From the NCBI RefSeq assembly GCF_001039355.2, contig NW_019776010.1:58562-122561 (forward strand): a stretch of DNA of 64,000 bases, in the 5' to 3' direction. Positions 23,298 through 34,240 of the stretch are shown here, piece by piece. Under the pieces are notes generated by a model, which was given only the letters and a program-made list of their open reading frames with translations, was not told the DNA's origin and did no database searches. Position 1 is the first letter of the stretch. Every line of letters begins with the position of its first letter. Position numbers and translations under genes: made by a program. The DNA is from Lingula anatina (lineage: Eukaryota; Brachiopoda; Lingulata; Lingulida; Lingulidae).

Positions 23298-26200
23298 AGT
23301 ACGGCGGTTAAGTCCAAATTATTTCCAGAATTGTGCAAAAGTTGATAAAAGCATGAAACTTTCCACGATGAATGACCATTAGGTGTTTGTCAATTTTAGA
23401 TCGGGGGGCAACTCCAATATCCACAAGTACCCGGATGAGCAGCTCTCTTAAATATGCTGACTCAGCATTTTATGTACATTTAGATTTTATCAAAACGAGC
23501 ACTACCAGCACTAATTATGATATCATAATTAGATTTTTAAACTGTGCACATTTATTAGAGTAATGATGACGTCACGATGGCGTCACTGGGTGATATTGCA
23601 CAATATAGAATGACAAATATCCACTTTCTCCGATAGGAACAATAATCTAACTTTACAATGTTTCTTTCCCGTAATTTTTTATCACAGAAATGCCCCCTTT
23701 AGGGCTAGAAAGGGAAATTAGTTTGGTTGCTACTTCCTAGACATTGAGCATTTTTCAATATGGCCGTCAATTTTTTAGGAAAAATAGAAAAACAACCAGA
23801 AGTTGACGGATATACTTTATTTGGGGCTCTTGTGAATGTGTTCCTGTCGGAAGAACACTGTAGGGTACAAGACTACACCCTAGCACGTCACTGTTACCGT
23901 AAAAAATGGCCGCCAAAACACAGGGTAGAGAAAAGGGTAAAGAAAATCAGGAAAATCGGCATATTTCTGGTATTATCAGTCTAATCAACAGCATATTCTT
24001 CTTTGATTTCTCCGTTCATCGTGATTTTTCGTTAGTGATTATCCTACACTACCATTATCTGCTTGTAAAATATTCAAATTATGTGTGGTGAGGGAGTAAG
24101 CCCTCCAAGTAGTTAAGTTGCCACTCCAATTGGTCCAATAGTTGCACAATGCTGTGTTGTTTTCTGCAATTGTTAGAAAAAGAATTGTATTCTTTTGGGT
24201 TAGAAAAGTCAACTTACCTATGCTTTAGTAGCTTCTGGGACACTGAGCACTTTTGTAACCCAAAATGGCTGCCAATTTTTACGTAAAAGGACATAAATAT
24301 TCATAGCAATTCACATCAAACTATATACAGTGTGTGTATATTCTTCATTTAAAAGTCTATTTGAATGTTTACAAATACAGAGGTAGTGTGTATTAGGATT
24401 TTCTTTTCCATAATCTGCGAGTCTTTTTAATAGAAATAGCAAAATGGCCACCAAAACGGTACGGAAAAGGCAGGTAAAAAGATGGTAAATTGTTTTTTTT
24501 TCACTGAAAAAGATTTTAAACGAATGAAATCTACATATACATTGTATGTCAGTAAAATTATACGCTTGGAAGGCAACGTAATAAAACAAAAAGGAAAGGA
24601 GGTATTTTAATCAAGTTTCTTCTTCGATTAAGCAGTCAGTCATCTCTAATATGTCAGCAGTAACCCCTTTATGTTTGAAAAATAAGGCTAAAGACATTTC
24701 CAACTTAGGTTAGATTTTTGAATAGGCTTTTTTTCAGCGAACCGCCCAGCCGCCATTTGGACGGCTGCCTGAAAGCTAAAACCTGTCAGACCTTCAAGCA
24801 TCACTTGACAGCGCTGACAGAGGAATAGTTGATTTTCATATTCGTTCAGTAGGGGCTACGTTTGCGGGAGATTCTCAGAGGTAGATCATTCGCAAGACGC
24901 GAAGGCAATTTACATATCTACAGAGGGAGATTGTTTGCGATCTGAGCGAGACGAGAAAGCAATTTTCATATTCGTTCAAGGGATTTTGTCCGCGGATGAT
25001 TGGCAGCGGACGATTGTTACCGATCCGACCGAGAGACTAAGGCAGTTTTCATACCTTCCGCGGGATGTCGTTTTCGATCCAAGAGAGACGAGAAAGCAAT
25101 TTTCATATTCGCGCAAAGGAGTTCGTTAGCGGCATATCGTCAGCGTGAGATAGCTTCTTTTCCTTCTACCTTCGGTGGGCTAAGGGGGCATAACAATAGC
25201 AAAGGTCTTAAAAATATTGTAATTCACATGCCCAGATTTGAAGTTGTGTGTTTTTCCTCTTTTGACCACGTGGATGCTAAAAATCCTAGGAATATGCGCC
25301 AACATCGTCTATCTTCAAGAAAGCCACACGGAAGGTGTGCAGCAACTGCACTGAGACTGAACGGACTTGGTATGATCAGTTTCAGTCGACAAACCGAATT
25401 TGTCGAATGTATTTGTATTATACAAACCGAATGTATTTGTATTTGCCGTAGCCCGTAGCCACTTACGATGCCATAAAAATCGCACGGAAAACCGCATATG
25501 ATTTCATTTTACGGCAAATGTAGCAAATGGCATTTAGCAATCCAAACGAGATGAAGAGGCAATTTTAACATCGTCAACCGAATACCGTTTGCGATCCGAG
25601 CGAGACGAGAAGGTAAATTTCCTATTCGTTTTAGGGACTTCGTCAGCAGAAAATAAGGTATGAATAAGGTCGGAGGGAGATCGTCAGCGATTCGAGGGAG
25701 ACAAGAAGGCAATTTCCACATTTGTTCAAGGGCCGCATTAGTGGAAGATCGTCAGTGGGAAACAAGGTGGTTTGGTTGCGTTCATCAGCAACTGAGTGAA
25801 ATATACATGTATATAATTTATGTTAATGTCACATGGCTGAGATGGTAACAACTGACTGCTGAATGGTAATTTTTCATTGAGATCCACGTGCTCTGGCAGT
25901 TCAGACTGTCACAAAAAAAAAAAAAAAAACTACAAAAATAAGTCCGTAATTGAATTTCTTATGTATTTTTATATTATTTTTAATTATTTTTTATACCCCC
26001 CTTTCTTTAAAAAAATATTCTTTCTTTTTCATTTGCATTTTTTTTTATTTTTGAATGTCAAAAAAGCTATTAATGATAGGTAAGGATAGTGGCCAATGAA
26101 AAATCCAAATGAACAGAAAAATCGAAGGCGTTAAAAGTTTTAATTAGACTAATTATACCAGTAATAGACTGATTTTACTTCTATACGTCATCCTCTGCTG

Positions 26201-26815
26201 TATGCGTTGGTGGCCATTTTGGTTTATCCATACTAGAAACGTGCTAGTACGCAGTCAATTATCCTGCTGTGTTTTTCTGACAGGAAATTGGTTCACAAGA
26301 GCCACAAATAAAGTATATCTGTCGACTTTTGGTTGTTTTTCTATTTTCCCTCAAAAATTGACGGAAGTCTTGGAAGTAGACACCAAGCTTACTTAACCTT
26401 TCTAGCCCTAAAGGATGGATTTCTGTAATGGATGTTTACAGGAAAGATCATTGCAGGGTTCGACTATTCAGTATATGGGAGTCAGTAGATATTCGCATGT
26501 ATTGTGCAATATCACCCAGTGACATCATCATGACGTCATTATAACTGTTATAGATGTGCACAGTAAGTGTATGTTTCTCAAATTTATTCATATTATCATA
26601 ATTAACGCCGGTAGTGCTCGTTTAAGGGAATTTTGGATGTACGTAAAAATGCTGAATCAGCATATTTTAGAAAGCCGCTCATCCGGGTACTTGTGAATTT
26701 TGGAATTGCCCCCCCCCCCCGATCCAAAATTAACAAACACCCAATGGTCATTCATCGTGGAAAGTTTCATGCTTTTATCAACTTTTGCACAATTTTTTGG
26801 CTTAGCCGCCTAACT
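23298..26815. mobile_element. 3.5-kb foldback element with arms of about 750 bp
   Basis: The left arm (23298 to about 24050) and the reverse complement of the right arm (about 26075-26815) align end to end. The terminal pair is AGTACGGCGGTTAAG / AGTTAGGCGGCTAAG, followed by GTTGATAAAAGCATGAAACT, a CCCGGATGAGC block, TTGCACAATA, a TAGGGCTAGAAAGG block, a GATATACTTTATTTG block, CTAGCACGT and GATTTTTC blocks. AGTAT flanks both sides (23293-23297, 26816-26820), a probable 5-bp target duplication. The central part holds a minisatellite (24895-25760) and a partial direct copy of the arm (about 24190-24490). No transposase frame is visible. The arms contain TGACGTCA-like sites. Confidence 0.8.
24895..25760 (+). 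repeat. degenerate minisatellite in the foldback loop
   Basis: Repeated motif GA(G/C)ACGAGAA(A/G)GCAATTTT followed by CATATTCGTTCAAGG and GATCGTCAGCG-like sequence. Copies start near 24899, 24950, 25033, 25087, 25550, 25602 and 25697, with spacing alternating around 51-54 and 82-94 bp. A non-repeated segment of about 400 bp (25140-25530) interrupts the array. Confidence 0.7.
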
Positions 26816-26830
26816 AGTATGCCTGCTGGG
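26816..26830 (+). mobile_element. displaced right terminus of the split CCCAGC element
   Basis: AGTAT followed by GCCTGCTGGG, the expected terminus of the element whose preceding part ends at 23297. It shows that the foldback inserted 10 bp from that element's end. Confidence 0.75.
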
Positions 26831-26866
26831 AAGATTATCCAGTAGTTCAAGTGGATCAGATCGGGC

Positions 26867-27242
26867 CCCGTATCTCGAAAGCATCGCGTATTGCGAATAG
26901 CGATATCACATAGGGTGCTTTCCCAGAGATTTAGATCGGTCTAAAGATTACGTTTTAGATCGACCTAACTCCATGGGGGTTCAGGCTAAATTGCAGTCAG
27001 CCGAGCGGACACCATAATTAATTACCACCTTACAGCTTTTAGTAGGCGGGACAGACGCTTAAGCCGGCCAAGCTGACAGTTATCTAGTGAGACTCCCCAC
27101 AGGGATAGATCGATCTAAAAATCTATGGAAATGGGGTGATAGAGGCTACAATGTACATGTATTACATGGGGCGAGTATGGGCTTGTTATGGAATCAAGAA
27201 GCTTACGCACTGTCGCAGTGCGCGATGCTTTCGAGATACGGG
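26867..27242. mobile_element. element with perfect 22-bp inverted ends
   Basis: CCCGTATCTCGAAAGCATCG (plus CG) at 26867-26888 is exactly inverted at 27221-27242. A second MITE (26919-27131) fills most of the interior. Related TATCGCGAATTGCGAC-like scraps follow at about 27257-27335. Confidence 0.65.
26919..27131. mobile_element. palindromic MITE with GATCGATCT ends
   Basis: Inverted copy of 8775-8975, with ends TTTCCCAGAGATTTAGATCG and (inverted) TTTCCATAGATTTTTAGATC. It is nested inside the element at 26867-27242. Confidence 0.7.
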
Positions 27243-27559
27243 CTTCGTAACTCAAAAGTATCGCGAATTGCGACTGAGCGTCAGCATGGAGATTCGTCGC
27301 TATTCCATGACACGGAAAGTATCGCGAATCGCGACCGAGACCTAATAGCAATATCACCTTTAGTTTCGAGGCTATTATACACAACGAGTAAATCCCGTCG
27401 CAATGGCCTTTGTGCATGCATAATTCGTCATTTTATTTAATAGCATAAGGCTCCAGGCCCATGAATGCTCAAATTCACACTTCGGAAATGCCAAAATAAA
27501 AAAAAAAAATTAATTTCACAAAAATATTGCATAAATTCAAGAAAAAGTGATAATCCAAT

Positions 27560-27975
27560 CTGGTTTTCCCATTTGAGCTGTTTGTCAATCTAACGAATCT
27601 TCTTGTATGTTGAAAATAATCAGTAAGACGGTTTTCTTTTTTCATAACGTTTGTGGTGGCAGTACACAAAGTTATTTTTTGTCAATTTTGCTGCAATATA
27701 ACATTATGGTTAACAGCATAATAACATTTACCATTTAGTTATCTACTATACATATCATGGACATTTAGACCATTTGAGATAATCATGGGCGTTCTAAGTC
27801 CCACATTGAAAATGCAAATATGTGAAAATGAATTTCACAAAGAACTGCACTGGTTCCAGAAGGCAATGCAATCAGACTGGTTTTCCAGTACAAGCTGCAT
27901 TTCAGTTCCATGAATCTTTTCGGTTAGTTTGAGAATCATAAGTAACATGGCTTTTCTTAAATGGTCATTAGACTA
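27560..27975 (+). repeat. dispersed repeat, copy 2 (partner at 7290-7720)
   Basis: Same-orientation match to 7290-7720, with shared AAGTCCCACATTGAAAA, GTTTGAGAATCAT and TTAAATGGTCATTAG-type blocks. Confidence 0.6.
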
Positions 27976-28086
27976 ATGACACCTATTCTAGTCATACATA
28001 ATATTAGAAAGTACAAATACTGAATATTATAATCAAAAATAATCTTTAACCATATTTTTCAAAATATGAGGTACATTTTTAAAATC

Positions 28087-28362
28087 CTCCCAGCGGGCAA
28101 ATTATGTTGTTTTAACGTTGAAACAACTTTGAACCATAACGTTGAGAAGACATTGGATAAACGTTGGATTTGAAAGTTGTGTCAACCTCAGATAACAACG
28201 TTGTATCAACATCAGAAAACAATGGTATATCAACCCCACCCAGCGCGAAATTGGCCTGAATGTGTTTAGCAGTAGGACATGTTTGATGGCTAAATATACG
28301 TAGGGTATAAATGTATGGCCCTTAAGTTAAAATTTCCAAGGTTTAGATTAACATATAAAGTT

Positions 28363-28415
<53 letters not shown>

Positions 28416-28882
28416 CAAAGTCACAGTCACCTCAACCTATCTATAACAGGTTACCAAGAACTGTTAGCTCCATCACATTTACAGCAACTTATTCATCCTA
28501 GTGTTAGCTGACCTTGCAAGGAATTCAGTTTATCGGAATGTATTTCTGAATAACAAGTTAAGAAAATTCACTAGTTAACTAAAGACACAAAACAACTGTC
28601 ACTTTTACTTTAAAACCTTTTTGTTATTATTTTGATAAATTTAGTTACAGTATTGATAAATAAAGTATCACGTTTTCAATAATTAATTTTTTAAATTACA
28701 ATCCATAACTGCAAGGTTGTGTCATTGACCAAAATACAACGTTGAGTCAACGTCACATTATGACGGTGTTTCGACGTGGCTGGATCAACGTTGATTTTAC
28801 TTTGAATTTAGGGAGATCAACAGCAATTTAACGTATCAACCTGTTTTCAACGTTGATCCAACGCAACTATGCCTGCTGGGCT
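28087..28882 (+). mobile_element. CCCAGC-ended element, full-length copy 2
   Basis: It starts CCCAGCGGGCAAATT (28089) and ends ATGCCTGCTGGG (28880), flanked on both sides by CT. It has the same order as 12014-12835: an AACGTTGA-rich left part, an AT core at about 28366-28413, and a CAACGTTGA-rich right end. It lacks part of the left half present in copy 1. No coding potential. Confidence 0.75.
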
Positions 28883-28959
28883 CAATCAAGGATGACGGCA
28901 ACCAAATTGCAAGTTTCCCAAAATTGTGCCTACTTAAAGAAATGATGGATAAAAACACT

Positions 28960-29690
28960 TCGTTTTGTCTGGGATGTTGTATATTAGAAAAAAAAAGAGA
29001 TGATTGGAGAGCTTGTTGAAAAAGTAGACACAGCTGGAAAAGGCAGCTGTCAGAAACGCAAACAAAACAAAATCAGTGACACCAGGAGGCAACGAGGTAG
29101 AAATTGAGGTCGGCAGTGAGAAGGTAGAAGGAGTAAGACATTTTAAGTATTTGGTTTCGGAAAAAAGGTCGATGAAACTCAACAAAGGATTTTAAAATGA
29201 GAATAGGAATGGCGAGGGCCAAAACAAAATAACTGATAAATATCTGGAAGGACAGAAGTATCCCAACGGCGTTAAAGGTGAAATTAGGGAAGGTCCTGAT
29301 ATGGTCAGTACACGTGTACGGGCGCGAAGGTTGGGTGATAAAAAAGAGGAGGCAAAACAAAAAGATGCAGCTGAAATGTGGATTCATCAAAGAATGTTAT
29401 GTATCTAGAGAGGGAACAGAAGAACGAACGACAGTGTTTTTGAGGAACTCCGAAGCACGAATTATTGAACAAGACCAAAGAAAGTTTATTTTTCTGGGCC
29501 ACCAGCTGTCACTGGAAAAATTAGAGTTGTTTACATGAACATTTCAAAACGCCAGACCAACATGCAAAAATGGACAAGAAAAAGTCAAAGGTCATGAGGA
29601 CGACAGTTGCAGTAAAGAAGTGGAGGGGCTTGGTTCAAGAAGAGAGCAAACAATCTTCGATATACGGAGGGCCGGGCTGATAATGATGAA
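28960..29690 (+). pseudogene. decayed RTE-like non-LTR retrotransposon, 3' end
   Basis: Translated pieces in shifting frames match the order seen near the C terminus of RTE-type reverse transcriptases: VEGVRHFKYL (near 29126), then LKVKLGKVLIWSVHVYGREG (near 29271-29330), a MWIHQRML segment, and RKFIFLGHQ near 29480-29510. Several frameshifts and stops make it non-functional. The N-terminal polymerase core and the endonuclease are absent, as expected of a 5'-truncated insertion. The tail near 29676-29700 (GATGAAAGTAGATAAATGTAAA) may be the 3' end. Confidence 0.7.
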
Positions 29691-31039
29691 AGTAGATAAA
29701 TGTAAATAAATTGATCAAAATAATTTTTATCAGTTAAATGTTAAAACATTTTAAATCAACAGATTATCGTTTCAACCACATAAAGCAATGCATTCCTGAA
29801 TCCACATAGAACACCACGAACACCATGCGAGTTAATCTTTTAGGGTCATACATGTATCATTATTAAATTTTTTAATAAGGAATAAATTATTACAAAAACG
29901 ATGCATTACCTTCAGTTTTGAAAGCTATTCCAGACACAATGCATGTGATTCTTTTCAGAAAGTAGTATTAACTACTATGATTTGCTAGAGTTACTGCAAT
30001 CAGAGTATATCATATACTCCCCTGTTCGAACTCAGTAAGAGCAACGTGGCACTGGTTGCAATTAACATCTAATAGTTAAAGGTACATACGGACCGAGCAT
30101 CGGTGGTGTGCGCATTCCCCGTAAGACATATAAACCAATTGTACTAGTTTCTTATACGAGTTAAATAAATTCGCCATGCGAAGGGATAAACTGAATAGAT
30201 CCCTTCTTTTAATTTTTAGTCAAAGATTTAACCTACTTTAGTGTTATTTTTCTGATTCTTAAAGAGACTGCAGGTACTAAATGTTTTATCAGTTCAATAT
30301 CCACATGTAAAAAAGTTAAAAATCCACAGACTTGAGTAAATCTTACAAACAAGGTAAAAAGCTCACCTTCATTGGGATAAAACATGGGTCAAAAAAGAAA
30401 GATTTATCTCCTGCACAATGTAATTCTTTTTTCGGCAAAAATACTCTCTTAAGAGGACGTACCACTTTCTTTCTTTCCTCAGAACAGCTGCAAAATAATC
30501 ATACTGCAGGCCAAGGTGACTTTTATATCGTCGAAGCTGGGCGTACATGTGCAACTTATCTCTCTGTTGTTGACTGATGGTGGGGCCCAAGGTTAACTGT
30601 ACTGGTATCCACTGGCGTGTGCAAAAGGCGAGGTCGCGGTAGGTGACTACCATCATAAGGTTAGATCGTGGAGACACTGTGTTAGTGTTAGTGACCTTGT
30701 ATCAGGATTGCAGTCCAAGTTTACGACAGCGACAGTGTTGGCTTATGCAACTAATTTTGCGAGCACATAGTAAGTATCAGTACTGGCTAGCTGAGTCAAG
30801 TTGCTAACCACTACCGGTCTGTTTCATAGTGGTTGCAACAATACTGGTTTTAGAAAGTAGATGGGTAATTGTCTTCTAAGGAGGAATTTGACATGGCACA
30901 AATCCAATCATCACAGGAAAAATGATTTTGTTAAACTCCTGGGATGGTATAACGCTGGGAGAGCTTTCTTGAGAGGTTGACAGTGAGCATATTCTGTGGT
31001 TTTGATTGAGCATCGGTGTACATGTAAGTCCTGTCATAT
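29691..31039. other. non-coding sequence
   Basis: No supported exon or repeat boundary. Overlapping frames near 30332-30677 on both strands lack known motifs. Confidence 0.4.
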
Positions 31040-31519
31040 TTGTCAATTTCTATTTCTATTTCTGAGACTTCCCAAGCTGACAATACTGAAGCAGTTCCGC
31101 TCACCATTCACCCCTGGCAAGTAAAACGGCAATTTATGCGTCTCAATGTTCGTAAGGCGTCTGGGCCAGATGGAATTTCACCTCGTGTTCTCAAACTCTG
31201 TGCTGACCAACTTGGGTACGTCTTTACTGTCATCTACAATTGGTCTCTACAAATCCGCAAAGTACCATTGCTCTGGAAGACGGCGTCTATCATCCCGGTA
31301 CCAAAATCCAACCGAGTTACCAGCTTAAACGATCTTAGACCCGTGGCTCTGACTCCGGTGCCCATGAAAATTTTAGAAAAATTAGTTAAAAATTTTATTA
31401 AAGAAATTGTGCCGAAAGCCTTGGACCCACTGCAATTCGCTTATCGATCTAACAGAAATGTTGAAGATGCAATTAATCTGTGCCTACACACTGTACTACA
31501 ACACTTACACTATAGCTAA
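31040..31519 (+). pseudogene. non-LTR retrotransposon reverse transcriptase fragment (L2/CR1/Rex-like)
   Basis: A 159-codon open frame covers the early fingers/palm part of a reverse transcriptase: RKASGPDGISPRVLKLCADQ, then VPLLWKTASIIPVPKSN, then LNDLRPVALTPVPMKILEKL, then DPLQFAYRSNRNVEDAI. The KASGPDGI and RPVALTP blocks are typical of Jockey-superfamily LINEs. It ends in a stop at 31517 before the catalytic FADD motif, and no endonuclease is found upstream, so only a fragment remains. The frame itself is intact, suggesting a fairly recent insertion or truncation. Confidence 0.85.
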
Positions 31520-33434
31520 TAAGTCCCCGGTCACTTTAATAGCCCACGCTGTCGACATCTAACGCGCTAGTGCGCACGTCCCCGACAGTGTTAATGATAG
31601 GGGGATTACGATGGACAGCGCAAGTTGCTCACAGCGGTAGGCACTGCCGCCGAAGTTAAACCGGTAATTAAGTCTTTAACTTGACTAAACATGTTTTGCT
31701 TTGTAACTTGCGTCCTTCAGTCTTGCTGTTGCGGAAGCGCCGGCGGGACATATCTCCACCTTGCCGATATTTATCCCGACTCACGACTTTAAAAGTATTA
31801 TTGGTTTTGATTTAATCGAAGTCTCATTATATCAGAAAACCTGCATATTTTCATACGTTGACAGAATTATAGAAACTGTAGAAAAAGCTACTCGTACATC
31901 AGGGATAGAAAACAATACCTTGCAGCACTATTACCTATTATTCATCACCAGAAGTTCCTGTTTCAATTTTTCCTCCCAAATTACAAAGTCTGATGACAAC
32001 TGAAATGTTATAGCCATACCTCAGGGCAGTGGGAGATGGCAGTCTGGATTTGATTAAAAGTAATAAAAGTATATTTTGACGAATTTTCCTAGCCTTCGGC
32101 AATTTCCGCAAAGCTTCGGCATGTGCGGCAATACAGAGCTGTCGATATCAGCGTGAGAGAATAATAGAATTGGTGGAACTACGGTTAACGTCGTTGCATC
32201 CTCAGTAGCCTACCCGACGGGAGTTTGTGCCCCTGAAGGTACTTTTGAAGATTTTGAAATTGTCATTATTATAGATATCTATTAATATGAAACAGTTGTG
32301 GCTAATTGTTTTTGCAACGGAAAGCAGAGTAGGGAGGTTTGTTGTTATTGTTAAAGTTATTATGACTGGGGACATAAATTAGTATGCTAATCTTTTATCA
32401 TGGTATAATGATTGATACGATGGGTATCAGCTAGTTTTCATTTGATATAAAGGACGAAAGAGCGGCCTTCCAAATATCTTTGTTGAATGTTTATAACGTA
32501 GATACTATTATGCGCATAAATATTGATACATGACGCAAACGACATTTACTAATTTCGGTAATATCAATTTTAATTAAAATTAAATTTAATTGAAATTAAA
32601 ATTGAAATTCGTCTAAACGTGCATATTACCATACACCGTGTTTAAAGGGTTCTCAACACTTTACATCCTAATACAGTTTGCCAATTTTCATGTTCGCTGG
32701 TTTATTTTGATTTGAGAGAAAGCGAGAGAAGATCCTCTACTAAGGCCGCAAATTAATTATGAATATTTTTCTTCAGTGCAAGAGACTGTGTAATGAAAAA
32801 TCAATCTGTAACTCTGGTATAGGGTGGCCTTGTGTGTGTAATGATATACAAGTTGGGGCAGGGGTACAGTTTTATAGTACAATAAGTCATTTTATACATC
32901 TAATTGATCTCATCGTCGGGTCATTGTTTACAATAGCGCTTTGTCGCTGTGCATGCGTACCTTTTTGCATTTGAGTTAGACTCAGTCAGTAACAGCTGGT
33001 GATTTTGTCTTTTTTGCGTTTCATTGACAATATTTTGGCCACCTAAGTAGGGAAATGTGGCTCTTTGTTTTGAAATGACATTTCTATGTTCCTTTGAACA
33101 CGCAAAAGTCTTCACCAGGAAGCAGATAACACTTACGGCAACATACTTGCTTTATAACCACCAAGGGGAAGAAACAAAAGCCTCATAAGGTGTCGTCCTT
33201 CACACTGTTAAAAGTGTTAATTATCTAGCGATACATTTTTATCGCCACGCGTTCTAGTCTGATTGTTTGCTGGGGGGGGGGGGGGGCAGTTAGTGGTTTT
33301 TGTTGGGGTAGTTGGATAAAAAAAAATAGTCCAGAATGGGGTGTACAGGTTTAAAAAGTTAAACATAAAAACGTTTTCGACTGATAATAAAAAAACATTA
33401 GGAAAAAAACGAAATAGAATGTTTGAAAATTTAA
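31520..33434. other. non-coding sequence
   Basis: A GC-richer stretch at about 31530-31700, a 40-bp near-palindrome at 32565-32604, and a G run at about 33271-33286. No gene is seen. Confidence 0.45.
32565..32604. repeat. 40-bp A/T near-palindrome
   Basis: Symmetric about its centre, with mismatches at only two positions per arm (positions 12-13). It could extrude as a cruciform. Confidence 0.8.
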
Positions 33435-33830
33435 ACAGTTACTCTGGCGGCTTTGCGTCATGGCTATGAATCTGACATCGAATTTAGGCCAAAATATTAG
33501 TAAATTCAGATTTATTAGCTAAAATGTAAATTGCCCTTAAATGCCAGTGATCCAAGCGGAGGGTACGCTTTCCTGAAGATAGCGGCGACGAACTGCGACG
33601 ATATTTTTCTAAACAGTGAACCTTTATTAGTTACGAAAAGCCCCCTATTCAACAGGCGTGTTTTATTAATTACTTCATGTCACAAAGTAAATTTATACAG
33701 GCAAAACTTTATTCAAGGAAATAGTTTCACGAAATGAACGAGAGTAAAATATAAGTCGGCACAAATATAAGTCATACAACAATGAGTCTGTATTTAAAGT
33801 ATAATCCCTCCTGTTATGGGCCATGTCGGA
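33435..33830 (-). repeat. inverted copy of the right part of the composite element
   Basis: The reverse complement matches 19090-19590, including the blocks GTTACTCTGGCGGCTTTGCG, GGAGGGTACGCTTTCCTGAA, CAACAGGCGTG and ATAATCCCTCCTGTTATGGG. Both copies keep an open frame containing DPSGGYAFLK and TKSPLFNRRVLLITSCHKVN. The copy lacks the internal tandem duplication found at 19430-19546. It abuts the AT tract of the next element. Confidence 0.75.
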
Positions 33831-33831
33831 T

Positions 33832-33832
33832 T

Positions 33833-33898
<66 letters not shown>

Positions 33899-34240
33899 TT
33901 GGAAATTTAAACTTAAAGGCCATACATTTATACCCTACATATAGCCATCAAACATGTCCTACTGCTAAACACATCCATGCTAAAAGGGTGTACCATGCTT
34001 GGGTGCAAAACATGCTTAGGAGCTAAATGCATTGAAACGAATCAGACAAAGCAGACACTTGGATGTTTTAAAATTGTACGTTATAATTTGTGTACGTTGT
34101 AATATCCCGCTGGATGGGGTTGATATAACATTGTTTTCTGAGGTTGACACAACTTTCAAATCCAATGTTTATCCAATGTCTTCTCAACGTTATGGTTAAA
34201 CGTTGTTTCAACGTTAAAACAACATAATTTACCCACTGGG
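33832..34240 (-). mobile_element. CCCAGC-ended element, left half, inverted
   Basis: It starts in an AT-dinucleotide run (about 33835-33893), then carries the reverse complement of the left half of 12014-12835, and ends ACAACATAATTTACCCACTG (GG). The right half is missing, with the break at the AT core. Confidence 0.7.

Noticed and set aside
28934-29390. Minus-strand frames of 83 and 105 codons
   Set aside because: They are antisense shadows of the RTE-like remnant read on the plus strand.
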